A stretch of DNA of 64,000 bases, from the NCBI RefSeq assembly GCF_008710135.1, contig NZ_VYKK01000005.1, forward strand, positions 372,001-436,000, given 5' to 3'. This stretch comes from Paenibacillus spiritus. Its GTDB lineage: Bacteria > Bacillota > Bacilli > Paenibacillales > Paenibacillaceae. The position numbers and the translations under genes were made by a program. The notes below the pieces were generated by a model. The model had not been told where the DNA came from. It saw nothing but the letters and a program-made list of their open reading frames with translations, and did not search any database. Shown here piece after piece: positions 1 through 9,189 of the stretch; position 1 is the stretch's first letter, and each line of letters opens with the position of its first letter.

Positions 1-299
1 GCGACAACGGTTCGGCCCGCATCGGAACGGTCGTGATGGATGAAGCCTGCCGGGGACGCGGCATCGGCCGCCGGATCATCGCGGAGGCGCAGCGGATCGG
101 CTTTGAGGTGCTGGAACTGCACCGGCTCTCGCTGGGCGTCTTCGACTTCAACCGGCAGGCCAGGGCGACCTATGAAGCCGCCGGGTTCCGGACCGAGGGA
201 TGCCAGCGCGAAGCCGCATTGTTCGGAGAGTCCTACGTCGATCTGATTGAGATGGGCATTCTGGACCGGGAATGGAAAGAACGCTCGGAGAACAATTAG
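1..299 (+). CDS. GNAT-family N-acetyltransferase, 3' part only
   Basis: The reading frame is open from base 3 at the window edge to TAG at 297-299, so the start lies upstream. The visible ~98 residues hold the acetyl-CoA pyrophosphate-binding signature of GNAT enzymes (RGRGIGRR, encoded near 54-77) followed by the N-x-x-A-x-x-x-Y-E-x-x-G-F pattern typical of the C-terminal half (N at about 150, GF at about 184). These proteins acetylate amines on small molecules or protein N-termini; the RimJ/SpeG-like spacing fits, but the substrate cannot be read. A bidirectional terminator follows at 325-358. Confidence 0.85.
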   Translation, partial: DNGSARIGTVVMDEACRGRGIGRRIIAEAQRIGFEVLELHRLSLGVFDFNRQARATYEAAGFRTEGCQREAALFGESYVDLIEMGILDREWKERSENN

Positions 300-324
300 C
301 ATCGGAAAGACAGACAGCATAAAG

Positions 325-358
325 AAGGGCGACCCCTTATCAGGGATCGCCCTTTGTT
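325..358. terminator. Bidirectional intrinsic terminator between GNAT gene and glgC
   Basis: Inverted repeat: an 8-bp GC-rich arm at 325-332 pairs with 347-354, extended inward by 3 G-C pairs. T-rich sequence follows on the plus strand (352-360) and A-rich sequence precedes (321-326), so it can end both the plus-strand GNAT transcript and the minus-strand glgC transcript. Confidence 0.75.
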
Positions 359-426
359 TATACCTAAGAATGCTTAAGAATACTAATGAGAAGAGAATAG
401 CGGGGCTGCGGGTAAGGTCAGCCGAA

Positions 427-1644
427 TCAGGAGGGAAGCCCTTCCGCCCGGAGACGTCCGGTCTTCTCGTAGACTTCCTGCAGCAGGCGTGCCGGCTGGG
501 TGCGGATGACCGGTTTTGCGGCCACTACTTCCTGCGGGCCAACGACCACGATCTTGCCGACGCTGCCCTTGATTACCGCGCCCTCCTTCACTAGTGCGCC
601 TTCTCCGATGATAGCGTTCTCGACGACGGCTCCGCGTCCGACGTGGGCTCCGGGCATGATGACGCTGTTCTTGATAAGCGCCGACTTGCCGATTTCGGCT
701 CCGGCGAACACTACCGAGCGCTGAACGAATCCGGTCTCGGTTACCGCATAGTCGCTCACGAGGCTGTCCGGGAAGGTGGGGCGAAGCCGCGGCTTCGCCG
801 ATGCATACGAGCCTGCGCCAAAACGGCTGTACATCGGCCAGCGGGCGTTGTCCAGTCGGAAGCCTCCGTCTTCACGCAGCAGGTCCATATGGGCATCCCA
901 CAGGCTCTCGACGGTGCCGACATCTCTCCAATAACCTTTGAACCGGTAGGCGAAGAGCGGGTCCTGGCTGTTCAGCATTGCCGGGATGACGTCTTTGCCA
1001 AAGTCGTGGCTGGAGTCGGGATTGGCAGCGTCGCGAAGCAGGTGTCCGCGCAGATAATCCCAGCGGAAGAGATAAATGCCCATGGAAGCGAGATTGCTCT
1101 TGGGCTGCTTCGGCTTCTCCACAAATTCGGAGATGCGCAGGCTGTCGTCGACATTCATCACACCGAAGCGGCTGGCTTCGTCCCACGGCACCTCCATGAC
1201 GGAGATGGTCGCCTGGGCGCCTTTTTCCATATGATAATTCAGCATTTGCCGATAATTCATGTGATAGATATGATCCCCCGAAAGAATCAGGACATTCTCG
1301 GGAGCGTGGCGGTCGATAAATTCAATGTTCTTATAAATGGCATCAGCCGTGCCTGTGTAGGTATTGTCGCCTGATGGCAGAAGTTGAACCCCTCCGTCCG
1401 GTCTGTTCTGCAGACCCCAGGGTTCGCCTTGGCCGATATGGTTATGAAGGGATTCTGCTTCATATTGGGTTAGTACCCCGACCGTATCAATCGCCGAATT
1501 AACACAATTGCTGAGGGGGAAGTCGATTATTCGGTATTGTCCGCCGAACGGGACGGCCGGTTTGGCCATCACAGAAGTAAGCGGCGCAAGACGACGGCCT
1601 TCTCCTCCCGCCAGCAGCATGGCTATGCAATCTTTTTTACTCAT
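427..1644 (-). CDS. glgC: Glucose-1-phosphate adenylyltransferase (ADP-glucose pyrophosphorylase)
   Basis: Makes ADP-glucose from ATP and glucose-1-phosphate, the committed step of bacterial glycogen synthesis. The 405-residue length is normal for the family. Visible motifs: nucleotide-binding GGEGRRL at residues 13-19, KPAVPFGG at 28-35, SGDH at 122-125, the sugar-phosphate FVEKP stretch in the middle, and a C-terminal left-handed beta-helix of hexapeptide type (repeated small/hydrophobic residues with GAxVGxGAVVE). The ATG at 1644 was chosen over an upstream in-frame ATG at 1677 because a GGAGGGG ribosome site lies 7-9 bases before it and the product then starts at the conserved N-terminus. 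It is divergent from glgB, and no glgD-type partner gene is adjacent, so the enzyme is probably a homotetramer (inference). Confidence 0.95.
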   Translation of the reverse strand: MSKKDCIAMLLAGGEGRRLAPLTSVMAKPAVPFGGQYRIIDFPLSNCVNSAIDTVGVLTQYEAESLHNHIGQGEPWGLQNRPDGGVQLLPSGDNTYTGTADAIYKNIEFIDRHAPENVLILSGDHIYHMNYRQMLNYHMEKGAQATISVMEVPWDEASRFGVMNVDDSLRISEFVEKPKQPKSNLASMGIYLFRWDYLRGHLLRDAANPDSSHDFGKDVIPAMLNSQDPLFAYRFKGYWRDVGTVESLWDAHMDLLREDGGFRLDNARWPMYSRFGAGSYASAKPRLRPTFPDSLVSDYAVTETGFVQRSVVFAGAEIGKSALIKNSVIMPGAHVGRGAVVENAIIGEGALVKEGAVIKGSVGKIVVVGPQEVVAAKPVIRTQPARLLQEVYEKTGRLRAEGLPS

Positions 1645-1926
1645 AAAATGTCCCCTCCAAAAGTGTGTAATTGCCAATGTGTTGTCAATGCTTGTTATTT
1701 AAACGAACAGTCTGTGAATGAAACGTGAATTTGAAGTGTGAATGAAATATACTCCGAATTTTTTAGGAAAATTACACGAAATAATGAGTGGACGCCATTT
1801 TTCTTTCTTGCGATTTTCAAACCCTTGGAATTGGGGTAATGTTAATAATGAATACTGTCCAAAAACATCTCATCGACCTTGGACTTCCGGCCTATCTCCA
1901 ATAACGCACAAAAAGGTGGTAATCAA
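1645..1926. promoter_or_regulatory. Divergent glgC / glgB promoter region
   Basis: About 280 bases between the two divergent glycogen genes. An 11-base direct repeat, TGTGAATGAAA, occurs at 1713-1723 and 1737-1747, exactly 24 bases apart; the second copy runs into a TATACT hexamer (1748-1753) that could be a -10 box for the plus strand. No clear -35 partner is visible, so the promoter assignment is tentative; the repeat could be an operator for coordinated control of both genes. Confidence 0.4.
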
Positions 1927-3972
1927 TTGGAAGAGCGAATGAAGACAAACGGTTCGCCGACTTCGGAGGATGTGTATCTGTTTCATGAAGGCACCCATTA
2001 CCGCAGTTACCGCTTTATGGGCGCGCATCCCGCAGTTGAAGACGGCGTTGCCGGGTTCCGTTTCACCGTCTGGGCTCCCCATGCGCTGTATGTAGGACTG
2101 GCTTGCGACCGCAACGGCTGGGATGGAAGCCGCGAAGAGGACTCGCTATATAAGATACCCGATTCGGGAATTTGGAGTCGGTTTTTCCCGGGAATCGAAG
2201 AGGGAACCATTTACAAATACAGAATGGTCGGGCAGGACGGAAGCAGCTTCCTGAAAGCCGATCCTTACGCCTTCTCCGCTGAAGTCCGTCCGGCTACGGC
2301 CTCCGTGGTCCGCCGCATCGACGGCTACCGTTGGGGCGATTCGGCCTGGCGGCGCCGCAACGCATCGCCCTATGCCAAGCCGGTCAATATTTATGAGATG
2401 CACCTCGGCACGTGGCGGCAGAAGGAGAATGGAGACCTGTACAGCTATACCGAGCTGGCGGAGATGCTTGTCCCTTATCTGCTGGAAATGGGATATAATT
2501 ACGTAGAATTCATGCCGCTTGCCGAACACCCGTATGATCTGTCATGGGGGTACCAGGGAACGGGATATTATACGCCGACCAGCCGATACGGAGAGCCGCG
2601 GGAACTCATGCGGCTGATCGATAGTCTGCACCAGAACGGCATCGGCGTAATTCTGGACTGGGTACCTGCGCATTTTGCCCGCGACGCCCACGGTCTGCGT
2701 CTGTTCGACGGTTCGCCGGTGTTCGAGTACGCCGACCATCTGAAAGCCGACAAACCGGGCTGGGGAACGCTCTCATTCGATTTCGGCAAGCCCGAAGTCC
2801 AATCGTTCCTGATCTCCAACGCTCTGTACTGGTACGAGATGTTCCATATCGACGGCATGCGCGTCGATGCCGTAACCAGCATGCTGCGGCTAGACTTCGA
2901 GAAAGGCGAGCATCAGTACCGGCGGAATCAGCACGGCGGGCTTGAGAATCTGGAGGCGATTGCTTTTATCCAGAAGCTCAACAGCGTCGTCTTCGGCGAA
3001 TACCCGAACGCGCTGATGATGGCGGAAGAATCGAGCGCCTGGCCCGGGGTTACCGCGCCTTCGCATGACGGTGGGCTCGGCTTCAACTACAAATGGAACA
3101 TGGGCTGGATGAATGATACCTTGTCATACATAGAGAAGGATTTCGGGGCCCGTCCCCATCATCACAACCTGCTGACTTTCCCCATTGTCTATGCCTATTC
3201 CGAGAATTATACGCTGCCGCTGTCGCATGACGAAGTGGTGCACGGCAAGCGTTCGCTGCTGAACAAGATGCCGGGCTCCTATGAGGAGAAGTTCGCGGGT
3301 CTGCGGCTGCTGAAGGCGTATCAGCTCACAAGTCCCGGGAAGAAGCTGATCTTCATGGGCGCGGAGTTCGGACAGTTCATCGAATGGAAGGATCAGGACC
3401 AGCTGGATTGGCTGCTGCTCGATTATGAGACTCACCGCCAGGCCCTTGCCTATACGGCGGCGCTGAACCGTTTCTACCTGGGCGAGAAGGCGCTGTGGGA
3501 GCAGGACCATACTTGGGAGGGCTATCAGTGGATCAATGCCGAGGACCGCGGGCAGAGTGTGATCTCGTTCATCCGCCGGGGCCGGAGACCTTCCGACGAG
3601 CTGGTAGTCGTCATCAACTTCCAGCCGCGCCATTACGAGAAATACCGGATCGGCGTGCCCAAGAGCGGCGTGTATGAAGAAGTATTCGGCTCCGACTGGG
3701 CGGAGTTCGGCGGCTCCGGGCTCCGCAACGAACCGATCAAGACAGAGAAGACGGCCTGCAACGAGCAGCTTCAGAGCCTGGAGCTGATGCTGCCGCCGCT
3801 TAGCGTGGTCATTCTGAAGAAAAGCGCCCGGCGCGGAAAAGGCGCCGCAGTGAAGAAGACGGCGGCGGATTCCGCCACCGAACAGACCCTGCCCGCCGGC
3901 GGCGAGACGACGGCGGCGGCTGCGTCCGAGCAGCCGAAGCGACGTACGCGAAAGGCTGCGACCCAGAAATAA
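1927..3972 (+). CDS. glgB: 1,4-alpha-glucan branching enzyme (GH13) with basic C-terminal tail
   Basis: Cuts alpha-1,4 chains and re-attaches them by alpha-1,6 links during glycogen synthesis. An N-terminal CBM48-type beta domain (about residues 30-125) precedes the GH13 barrel. The predicted nucleophile is Asp314 in DGMRVDAV, the acid/base Glu367 in MAEES, and the third acidic residue Asp435 in LSHDEVVHG. TTG 1927 is the chosen start: AGGTGG at 1914-1919 lies 7 bases upstream, whereas the in-frame ATG at 1939 is 19 bases away. Residues ~635-681 form an unusual Ala/Lys/Arg-rich extension ending in KRRTRKAATQK, absent from typical branching enzymes. glgA starts 36 bases later, presumably in the same transcript. 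Confidence 0.95.
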   Translation: MEERMKTNGSPTSEDVYLFHEGTHYRSYRFMGAHPAVEDGVAGFRFTVWAPHALYVGLACDRNGWDGSREEDSLYKIPDSGIWSRFFPGIEEGTIYKYRMVGQDGSSFLKADPYAFSAEVRPATASVVRRIDGYRWGDSAWRRRNASPYAKPVNIYEMHLGTWRQKENGDLYSYTELAEMLVPYLLEMGYNYVEFMPLAEHPYDLSWGYQGTGYYTPTSRYGEPRELMRLIDSLHQNGIGVILDWVPAHFARDAHGLRLFDGSPVFEYADHLKADKPGWGTLSFDFGKPEVQSFLISNALYWYEMFHIDGMRVDAVTSMLRLDFEKGEHQYRRNQHGGLENLEAIAFIQKLNSVVFGEYPNALMMAEESSAWPGVTAPSHDGGLGFNYKWNMGWMNDTLSYIEKDFGARPHHHNLLTFPIVYAYSENYTLPLSHDEVVHGKRSLLNKMPGSYEEKFAGLRLLKAYQLTSPGKKLIFMGAEFGQFIEWKDQDQLDWLLLDYETHRQALAYTAALNRFYLGEKALWEQDHTWEGYQWINAEDRGQSVISFIRRGRRPSDELVVVINFQPRHYEKYRIGVPKSGVYEEVFGSDWAEFGGSGLRNEPIKTEKTACNEQLQSLELMLPPLSVVILKKSARRGKGAAVKKTAADSATEQTLPAGGETTAAAASEQPKRRTRKAATQK

Positions 3973-4008
3973 GAAGGCATTCTATTTATCCACGGGGGGA
4001 CATGAACC

Positions 4009-5523
4009 ATGAAGATCCTGTTTGCTGCTGCGGAAGGCCATCCGTTTATTAAGACAGGCGGGCTGGCCGATGTCATCGGCGCCCTGCCGAAGGCGCTGAG
4101 AGCCGCCGGTATGGATGTGCGCGTCATTTTGCCAAAATATAAAGGCATCGCGGAGAAGTACCGCCAGGCCATGCAGCCCGTTGCCGTCACGACCGTTCCG
4201 GTCGGCTGGCGCAACCAGTACTGCGGCGTGGAGATGCTGGTGCATGACGGCGTACCGGTCTATTTTATCGACAATGAATATTACTTCGGACGCGACGGAA
4301 TCTATGGCTACATGGATGACGGCGAACGGTTCTCCTTCTTCAACCGCGCGGTTCTGGAAGTGCTGCCGTCGATTGATTTCCAGCCGGACGTCCTGCACTG
4401 CCACGATTGGCACGCTGCCGTTATTCCGATGCTCCTCGAAGGGCACTACCGGCACAATCCGTTCTACAGCGGGATGCGGACGGTGTTCACCATTCACAAC
4501 CTGCTGTATCAAGGGGTATTTCCGTATGAGGTGCTGGGCAACCTGCTGGGGCTGGACAGCCGCTACTTCAACGGGGTGGAATACTACGGCAATGTCAACT
4601 TCATGAAAGGCGGGATCGTCTTCAGCGACTGGATCACGACGGTAAGCCCGACTTACGCCGACGAGATCCGCACCTCCCATTATGGTTACGGACTGGACGG
4701 ACTGCTCAATGCCCGTGCGGATCGGCTGAGCGGCATTGTGAACGGCATCGACACGAAGATGTACAACCCGCAGTCCGACAGCCAGATCTATGTCAAATAC
4801 CGCAATAACCTGGCCAAGAAGACCGAGAACAAACTCGGGCTTCAGCAGGAACTGGGCCTGCCCATTGCGCCGCATATTCCGCTGATCGGCATGGTAACCC
4901 GGCTGGTCGATTCCAAGGGACTGGACCTGGTGACCCGGATTCTGGATGAGCTGCTGTACTTCGATACGCTTCAGTTCGTCATCCTCGGGACCGGAGACGA
5001 GCATTATGAGCGCTGGTTCCGGGAGGCGGCGTGGCGGTACCCGACGAAGCTCTCTTCCCAGATTACGTTCAGCGATGCCCTCTCCCGCAAAATCTACGCC
5101 GGCAGCGATCTCTTCCTGATGCCGTCGAAATTTGAGCCCTGCGGCATCAGCCAGCTGCTTGCCCTGCGGTATGGCAGCATTCCAATCGTGCGGGAGACCG
5201 GCGGCCTGAATGATACGGTGCATTCATACAACGAATTCACCGGGGAAGGCAACGGATTCACCTTCCACGACTACAACGCCCATGACATGATGTACACCAT
5301 CCGGCGCGCGGCATCGTTCTATGCCCAACCGGAGCATTGGAAGAAAGTGACCCGCAACGCATTCGCCGGCGATTACAGCTGGGGCGTCTCGGCGCAGCAG
5401 TACATCGACATTTACGATCACATTACAGGCCGGACGGAGACATCGCTTGCGGCGGAGGAGCCGGAAGCTCCTGATGCTGCGGTCGTTCCGCAGCCGGAAC
5501 AGGAAGTGCCGGGCGAGATCTAG
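4009..5523 (+). CDS. glgA: Glycogen synthase (ADP-glucose, GT5)
   Basis: Elongates alpha-1,4-glucan from ADP-glucose. KTGGLADV at residues 15-22 is the GT5 donor-binding loop; the C-terminal Rossmann half carries PSKFEPCGISQ (about 372-382, catalytic-site Glu376) and the RETGGL loop near 393-398. The ATG at 4009 follows a GGGGGGA ribosome site at 3993-4000. The core ends near residue 476; a further ~28 residues rich in Glu and Pro (AAEEPEAPD... to EI) form an acidic tail not needed for the GT5 fold. A strong terminator follows at 5560-5603, closing the glgB-glgA unit. Confidence 0.95.
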   Translation: MKILFAAAEGHPFIKTGGLADVIGALPKALRAAGMDVRVILPKYKGIAEKYRQAMQPVAVTTVPVGWRNQYCGVEMLVHDGVPVYFIDNEYYFGRDGIYGYMDDGERFSFFNRAVLEVLPSIDFQPDVLHCHDWHAAVIPMLLEGHYRHNPFYSGMRTVFTIHNLLYQGVFPYEVLGNLLGLDSRYFNGVEYYGNVNFMKGGIVFSDWITTVSPTYADEIRTSHYGYGLDGLLNARADRLSGIVNGIDTKMYNPQSDSQIYVKYRNNLAKKTENKLGLQQELGLPIAPHIPLIGMVTRLVDSKGLDLVTRILDELLYFDTLQFVILGTGDEHYERWFREAAWRYPTKLSSQITFSDALSRKIYAGSDLFLMPSKFEPCGISQLLALRYGSIPIVRETGGLNDTVHSYNEFTGEGNGFTFHDYNAHDMMYTIRRAASFYAQPEHWKKVTRNAFAGDYSWGVSAQQYIDIYDHITGRTETSLAAEEPEAPDAAVVPQPEQEVPGEI

Positions 5524-5559
5524 GTGCCTCGCTAATGAGGTACACCATAACGCATATAA

Positions 5560-5603
5560 GAAAGCGGTCCTCCGCCGGATTTCCGGCAGCGGACCGCTTC
5601 TTT
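5560..5603. terminator. Terminator after glgA, shared with the convergent glycosidase gene
   Basis: A long hairpin pairs 5560-5570 with 5591-5601 around an inner GC stem (CCGCC/GGCAG region), followed by CTTCTTTG on the plus strand. It lies between the convergent stops at 5523 (plus) and 5650 (minus), and A-rich sequence on its left side allows use from either direction. Confidence 0.75.
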
Positions 5604-5649
5604 GTTGCTCTGGCAGACGGAGAAGAGACGAAGGGAGAAGCAGCCGCCG

Positions 5650-7401
5650 TCAGGCGTTCTGCACCTCTCGGTGCAGAATGCGGAAGCCGAACGGCTCAAG
5701 CGTGACGGACAGCCCGTCTTCGCCGCCTGCGACTTCCTCCCCGGAGAAGGCGTCCTTCCAGCCTTCGGCGAGGTCCGGCAGCGACAGCGTCTGTTCCTCG
5801 TCGGAATTATTCATCCAGATCAGGAATTGCTCGTTCCCCTCGGAACGTTCGTAGACGAAGCAGGGAGTGTCGGCGCAGGCCTGATGAATCCGGTAGCGGG
5901 AACTGCGCAGCGCAGGGTGTTCCCGGCGGAGGCGAATGACCATACGATAGAAATCATGGAGATCGCGGTCCTGCTTCTCCGGGTCCCATTCCATGCACTG
6001 GCGGCAGTCCGGATCGCCTTCGCCCTCAAGGCCGATCTCATCGCCGTAGAAGAGACAAGGCGTGCCGATGAACGTCATCAGGAACGTGACGGCCAGCTTC
6101 ATCTTCCGCTTGTCACCTCCGAGACGGGTCAGAAGGCGCGGCGTATCGTGGCTGCAGAGCAGGTTGAAGATCACTTCATTCGTCTGCTGCGGATAGCGCA
6201 TCAGCAGAGCTCCGATTTTGTTGCTGAAGTCAAGGCTGTTCATCTCGCCGTTGAAGTAGGACAGTACGGTATCCGAGAACGGATAGTTCATGACGGAATC
6301 GAACTGGTCGCCGGTCAGCCAGGTCAGGGAGTCACTCCAGACTTCGCCGATAATATAAGCCTCCGGATTAATCGACTTGACGACGTTGCGGAAATCCCGC
6401 CAGAACGCGTGGTCGATCTCGTTGGCCACATCCAGACGCCAGCCGTCGATCCCCACTTCTTTGATCCAGTATTCGGCCACTTCCAGCAAATAGTTCTTCA
6501 CATCGGGATGCGCCGTGTTGAATTTCGGCATTTCTTCGAAGAAGCCGAACGTGTCGTAGCTCGGAATGCCGTCTTTGACCTCGACCGGGAAGGAACGAAC
6601 ATGGAACCAGTCCTGGTAGACGGATGCTTCGCCATTCTCCCGGACATCCTTAAAGGCAGGGAATTCCGTACTGCAATGATTGAACACTGCATCGAGAACC
6701 ACGCGGATGCCCCGGTCGTGACAGGCGCCGATCAGCTTTTTGAGCAGTTCCGTATCTCCGAAATGCGGATCGATCTTCTTGTAGTCCACGATATCGTATT
6801 TGTGGTTGGACGGAGACTCGAAGATCGGCGTAAAATAAATGGCGTTCACGCCCAGGTCTTCCAGGTAATCCAGATGGTCGATTACGCCTTGAAGGTCCCC
6901 GCCGAAGAAATTCTCGCGCGTCGGGACGCCGCCCCAGTCTTCGGTTCCTTCGGGATCGTTGGAAGGATCGCCGTTCGCGAACCGCTCCGGCATAATCTGC
7001 ATAAAGACAGCTTCCTTGGCCCATTGGGGCACCTTGAACAGATCGACATCGTGGATATAGGCGAATTCATAGTAACTGCCCGAAGGTTCAGGGAACTCCT
7101 CGACAATGCCCCGGTCGGTCATATAAAGGGTCTCCTCCTCCGACTCTAACCGGAATATGTAGGACATCCGGCGGTAGAAGGGAGAAACGGCGGCTTCCCA
7201 ATAATCGAACAGTTCGTCCGAAGTCACAATCTCAAGGGCGGTCTCATCGTGGAACCGGTCCCAGTCATACTTGTCGCCCCACTGCGCCACGACGCGGCTG
7301 ACGTCGCCGCGCTTGGTCCGCACACGCAGCCGCACGGTTTCGGTATCGTAGGCATAGGCCCATTTATAGCCGGGAATATGGTACAAAGCTTCTTTCTGCA
7401 T
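5650..7401 (-). CDS. GH13 alpha-glycosidase, neopullulanase/cyclomaltodextrinase type
   Basis: Predicted cytoplasmic enzyme that hydrolyses maltodextrins, cyclodextrins or pullulan; no signal peptide is present. The N-terminal ~120 residues resemble the CBM34 domain of the GH13_20 subfamily, then the barrel: region I DAVFNH, nucleophile Asp324 in GWRLDVANE, acid/base Glu353 in GEVWSD, and Asp419 in CSHDTPR. 583 residues is the family norm. The ATG at 7401 is preceded by GGAGGT at a 6-base spacing; upstream in-frame codons back to 7614 look like non-coding extension. Its position beside glgBCA suggests turnover of glycogen-derived oligosaccharides (inference). Confidence 0.92.
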   Translation of the reverse strand: MQKEALYHIPGYKWAYAYDTETVRLRVRTKRGDVSRVVAQWGDKYDWDRFHDETALEIVTSDELFDYWEAAVSPFYRRMSYIFRLESEEETLYMTDRGIVEEFPEPSGSYYEFAYIHDVDLFKVPQWAKEAVFMQIMPERFANGDPSNDPEGTEDWGGVPTRENFFGGDLQGVIDHLDYLEDLGVNAIYFTPIFESPSNHKYDIVDYKKIDPHFGDTELLKKLIGACHDRGIRVVLDAVFNHCSTEFPAFKDVRENGEASVYQDWFHVRSFPVEVKDGIPSYDTFGFFEEMPKFNTAHPDVKNYLLEVAEYWIKEVGIDGWRLDVANEIDHAFWRDFRNVVKSINPEAYIIGEVWSDSLTWLTGDQFDSVMNYPFSDTVLSYFNGEMNSLDFSNKIGALLMRYPQQTNEVIFNLLCSHDTPRLLTRLGGDKRKMKLAVTFLMTFIGTPCLFYGDEIGLEGEGDPDCRQCMEWDPEKQDRDLHDFYRMVIRLRREHPALRSSRYRIHQACADTPCFVYERSEGNEQFLIWMNNSDEEQTLSLPDLAEGWKDAFSGEEVAGGEDGLSVTLEPFGFRILHREVQNA

Positions 7402-7494
7402 GAGAGCACCTCCATGAATTCTGGTAGTTCTGTCCCATAATACCCTTGTTGTTTGTCCGCTGAAACCAAAGCTTGTCTTTTGCGAAAAAACTCT

Positions 7495-7523
7495 TTGCAT
7501 ATTCATGCGTCGTCGTTTATAAT
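7495..7523 (+). promoter_or_regulatory. Sigma-A promoter of the amino-acid ABC operon
   Basis: TTGCAT (7495-7500), 17-base spacer, perfect TATAAT (7518-7523), 75 bases before the lipoprotein ATG. Confidence 0.75.
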
Positions 7524-7597
7524 AAATCGGTCTGAAAATTCCGTTTATTAATTCACATAAGGTCAATTCATGCATGCAGAACAGGAGAGAGAATACG

Positions 7598-8425
7598 ATG
7601 AACAAGTGGATCAAAGGTTCGATGGGGATGATTCTGGCAGCGGCACTGCTGTCCGGATGCGGTCAGAACAATAATAATGAGAAGGGGGGCGCCTCCGCTT
7701 CGGCTCAGCCTTCTTCGGGCAGCGAGGCGTCCGGCAAGACGCTGACGCTGGGCACGAGCGCCGATTACCCGCCTTATGAATTCCATAAAGTCGTCGACGG
7801 CAAGGATACGATTGTCGGCTTTGATATCGAGATTGCGAAGGATATTGCGGAAGATATGGGAGCGAAGCTGGAAGTGAAGGATCTTCCGTTCGAATCGCTG
7901 CTGAACGAGCTGGCCAGCGGCCGTGTGGATATGGTAATCTCCGGTCTCAGCCCGACTCCGGAGCGCGCCAAGGCAGTGGATCTGTCCGACATCTACTACA
8001 AGGCAGAGCAGGCGGTTGTTGTCCGCGAAGAGGACAAGGACAAGTTCGCTACGATGGATGCGCTGAAAGGCGCGAAGCTCGGCGTCCAGACGGGATCAAT
8101 TCAGCAGGATATCGCCAAAGGCATCGAAGGCGCGAAGCTGACCTCGCTCGGCAAAATTTCCGAAATCGTGCTTCAGCTGCAATCGGGCCGGGTAGACGCT
8201 TCCATTATGGAAGGGCCGGTCGCGAAATCGTTCGTCCAGAATGTGAAGGGCCTGGCCATCGCCGACGCCAAGCCGCCGGTTGAGGATGACGGCTATGTCA
8301 TCGGAGTGAAGAAGGGCAACAAGGAACTGCTGGATTCCGTCAATCAGACCATCGCCCGTCTGTCCAAGGACGGGAAGATTGACCAGTATGTGACCGAAGC
8401 CAACGAGCTTGCCGAGAGCAAATAA
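7598..8425 (+). CDS. Amino-acid ABC transporter substrate-binding lipoprotein
   Basis: Captures a polar amino acid outside the membrane and hands it to the permease. Signal peptide ends in a lipobox LSGC with the lipidated Cys21, followed by an Asn/Ser-rich linker. The mature part is the SBP_bac_3 fold: TLGTSADYPPYEF near residues 47-59, the GFDIEIAKDIAEDMG pattern, and ARVDMVISGLSPTPERAK-like ligand loop. The ATG at 7598 has AGGAGAGA upstream; an in-frame ATG at 7574 lacks a ribosome site. The gene is separated from its permease by a strong terminator (8448-8487), a usual way to make more binding protein than membrane components. Substrate specificity (Gln, Arg, His, Cys) is not determinable by eye. 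Confidence 0.93.
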   Translation: MNKWIKGSMGMILAAALLSGCGQNNNNEKGGASASAQPSSGSEASGKTLTLGTSADYPPYEFHKVVDGKDTIVGFDIEIAKDIAEDMGAKLEVKDLPFESLLNELASGRVDMVISGLSPTPERAKAVDLSDIYYKAEQAVVVREEDKDKFATMDALKGAKLGVQTGSIQQDIAKGIEGAKLTSLGKISEIVLQLQSGRVDASIMEGPVAKSFVQNVKGLAIADAKPPVEDDGYVIGVKKGNKELLDSVNQTIARLSKDGKIDQYVTEANELAESK

Positions 8426-8447
8426 GAAGCGCTCCAAGCCTACTTCT

Positions 8448-8487
8448 CAGAAAATGGCGGTACTTACCCGCCGTTTTCTGTTTTTTT
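8448..8487 (+). terminator. Intra-operon terminator/attenuator after the binding-protein gene
   Basis: A 13-base arm at 8448-8460 pairs with 8468-8480 with a single mismatch, followed by an uninterrupted run of T at 8480-8487. It sits between the binding-protein stop and the permease start, so only readthrough or a weaker promoter would express the downstream genes. Confidence 0.85.
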
Positions 8488-8514
8488 GATTAGAAGAGAG
8501 GAAGTGAAGAAGGA

Positions 8515-9189
8515 ATGAGCTTGATGGATATTCCGATCCTCCGGATGGCCTATGATTACCGCGATTTTTTCCTGACAGGCATCAAATATACGCTGCTGCT
8601 CTCGGTAATCGGCGTCTTCTGCGGTTTTGTACTTGGAATTATTGTGGCGCTGATGCGGATGTCGCCTTGGCGGGTGCTTCGCTGGATTGCAACGCTGTGG
8701 GTAGAGTTTCTGCGGGGTACCCCGATGTTGGTGCAGCTCTTCCTGATCCATTACGGTCTGACCAAGTACGGGATTGAATTCACGGCCGTACAGTCCGGCG
8801 CGATCACGCTGTCGATCAACAGCTCGGCCTATCTGGCGGAGACGTTCCGGGCCGGCATTCAAGGCGTTGACCGCGGCCAGTCGGAGGCGGCGCGCTCGCT
8901 CGGCATGCGCCCCGCGATGACCTTCCGCTACATTGTGCTTCCCCAGGCGATCAAAGCGGTGCTGCCGGCCATCGGCAACGAATTCATTACGATTATCAAG
9001 GAATCTTCCATTGTATCCATGATCGGCGTCTACGATTTGATGTTCCAGTCGCGTTCGATTACGACCATTACGTATGAGCCGATGAACCCGCTGATTATCG
9101 CGGCGCTGCTGTATTTCATCCTGACCTTTACACTGTCCCGTCTGCTGGGCCGTTTTGAAAGGAGGTTGAACGCGAGTGATAACCGTTAA
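8515..9189 (+). CDS. Amino-acid ABC transporter permease
   Basis: Membrane subunit of the polar amino-acid uptake family (HEQRo/His-Glu-Gln-Arg permeases). 224 residues with about five transmembrane segments; the [22 protein letters not shown] stretch (residues ~124-145) is the EAA loop that contacts the ATPase, and [10 protein letters not shown] near 63-72 is the family signature. Start is either ATG 8515 or ATG 8524; both have purine-rich sequence upstream, so the N-terminus is uncertain by three residues. The 3' end overlaps the ATPase gene by 14 bases, indicating translational coupling. Confidence 0.93.
   Translation: MSLMDIPILRMAYDYRDFFLTGIKYTLLLSVIGVFCGFVLGIIVALMRMSPWRVLRWIATLWVEFLRGTPMLVQLFLIHYGLTKYGIEFTAVQSGAITLSINSSAYLAETFRAGIQGVDRGQSEAARSLGMRPAMTFRYIVLPQAIKAVLPAIGNEFITIIKESSIVSMIGVYDLMFQSRSITTITYEPMNPLIIAALLYFILTFTLSRLLGRFERRLNASDNR

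Noticed and set aside
1713..1747. Fnr/CRP site before glgB
   Set aside because: TGTGA occurs twice but as direct, not inverted, repeats; there is no TCACA partner at N6.
5602..7149. 515-residue plus-strand open frame
   Set aside because: Mirror of the GH13 glycosidase gene, which has all catalytic motifs on the minus strand; the plus frame also runs through the glgA terminator zone.
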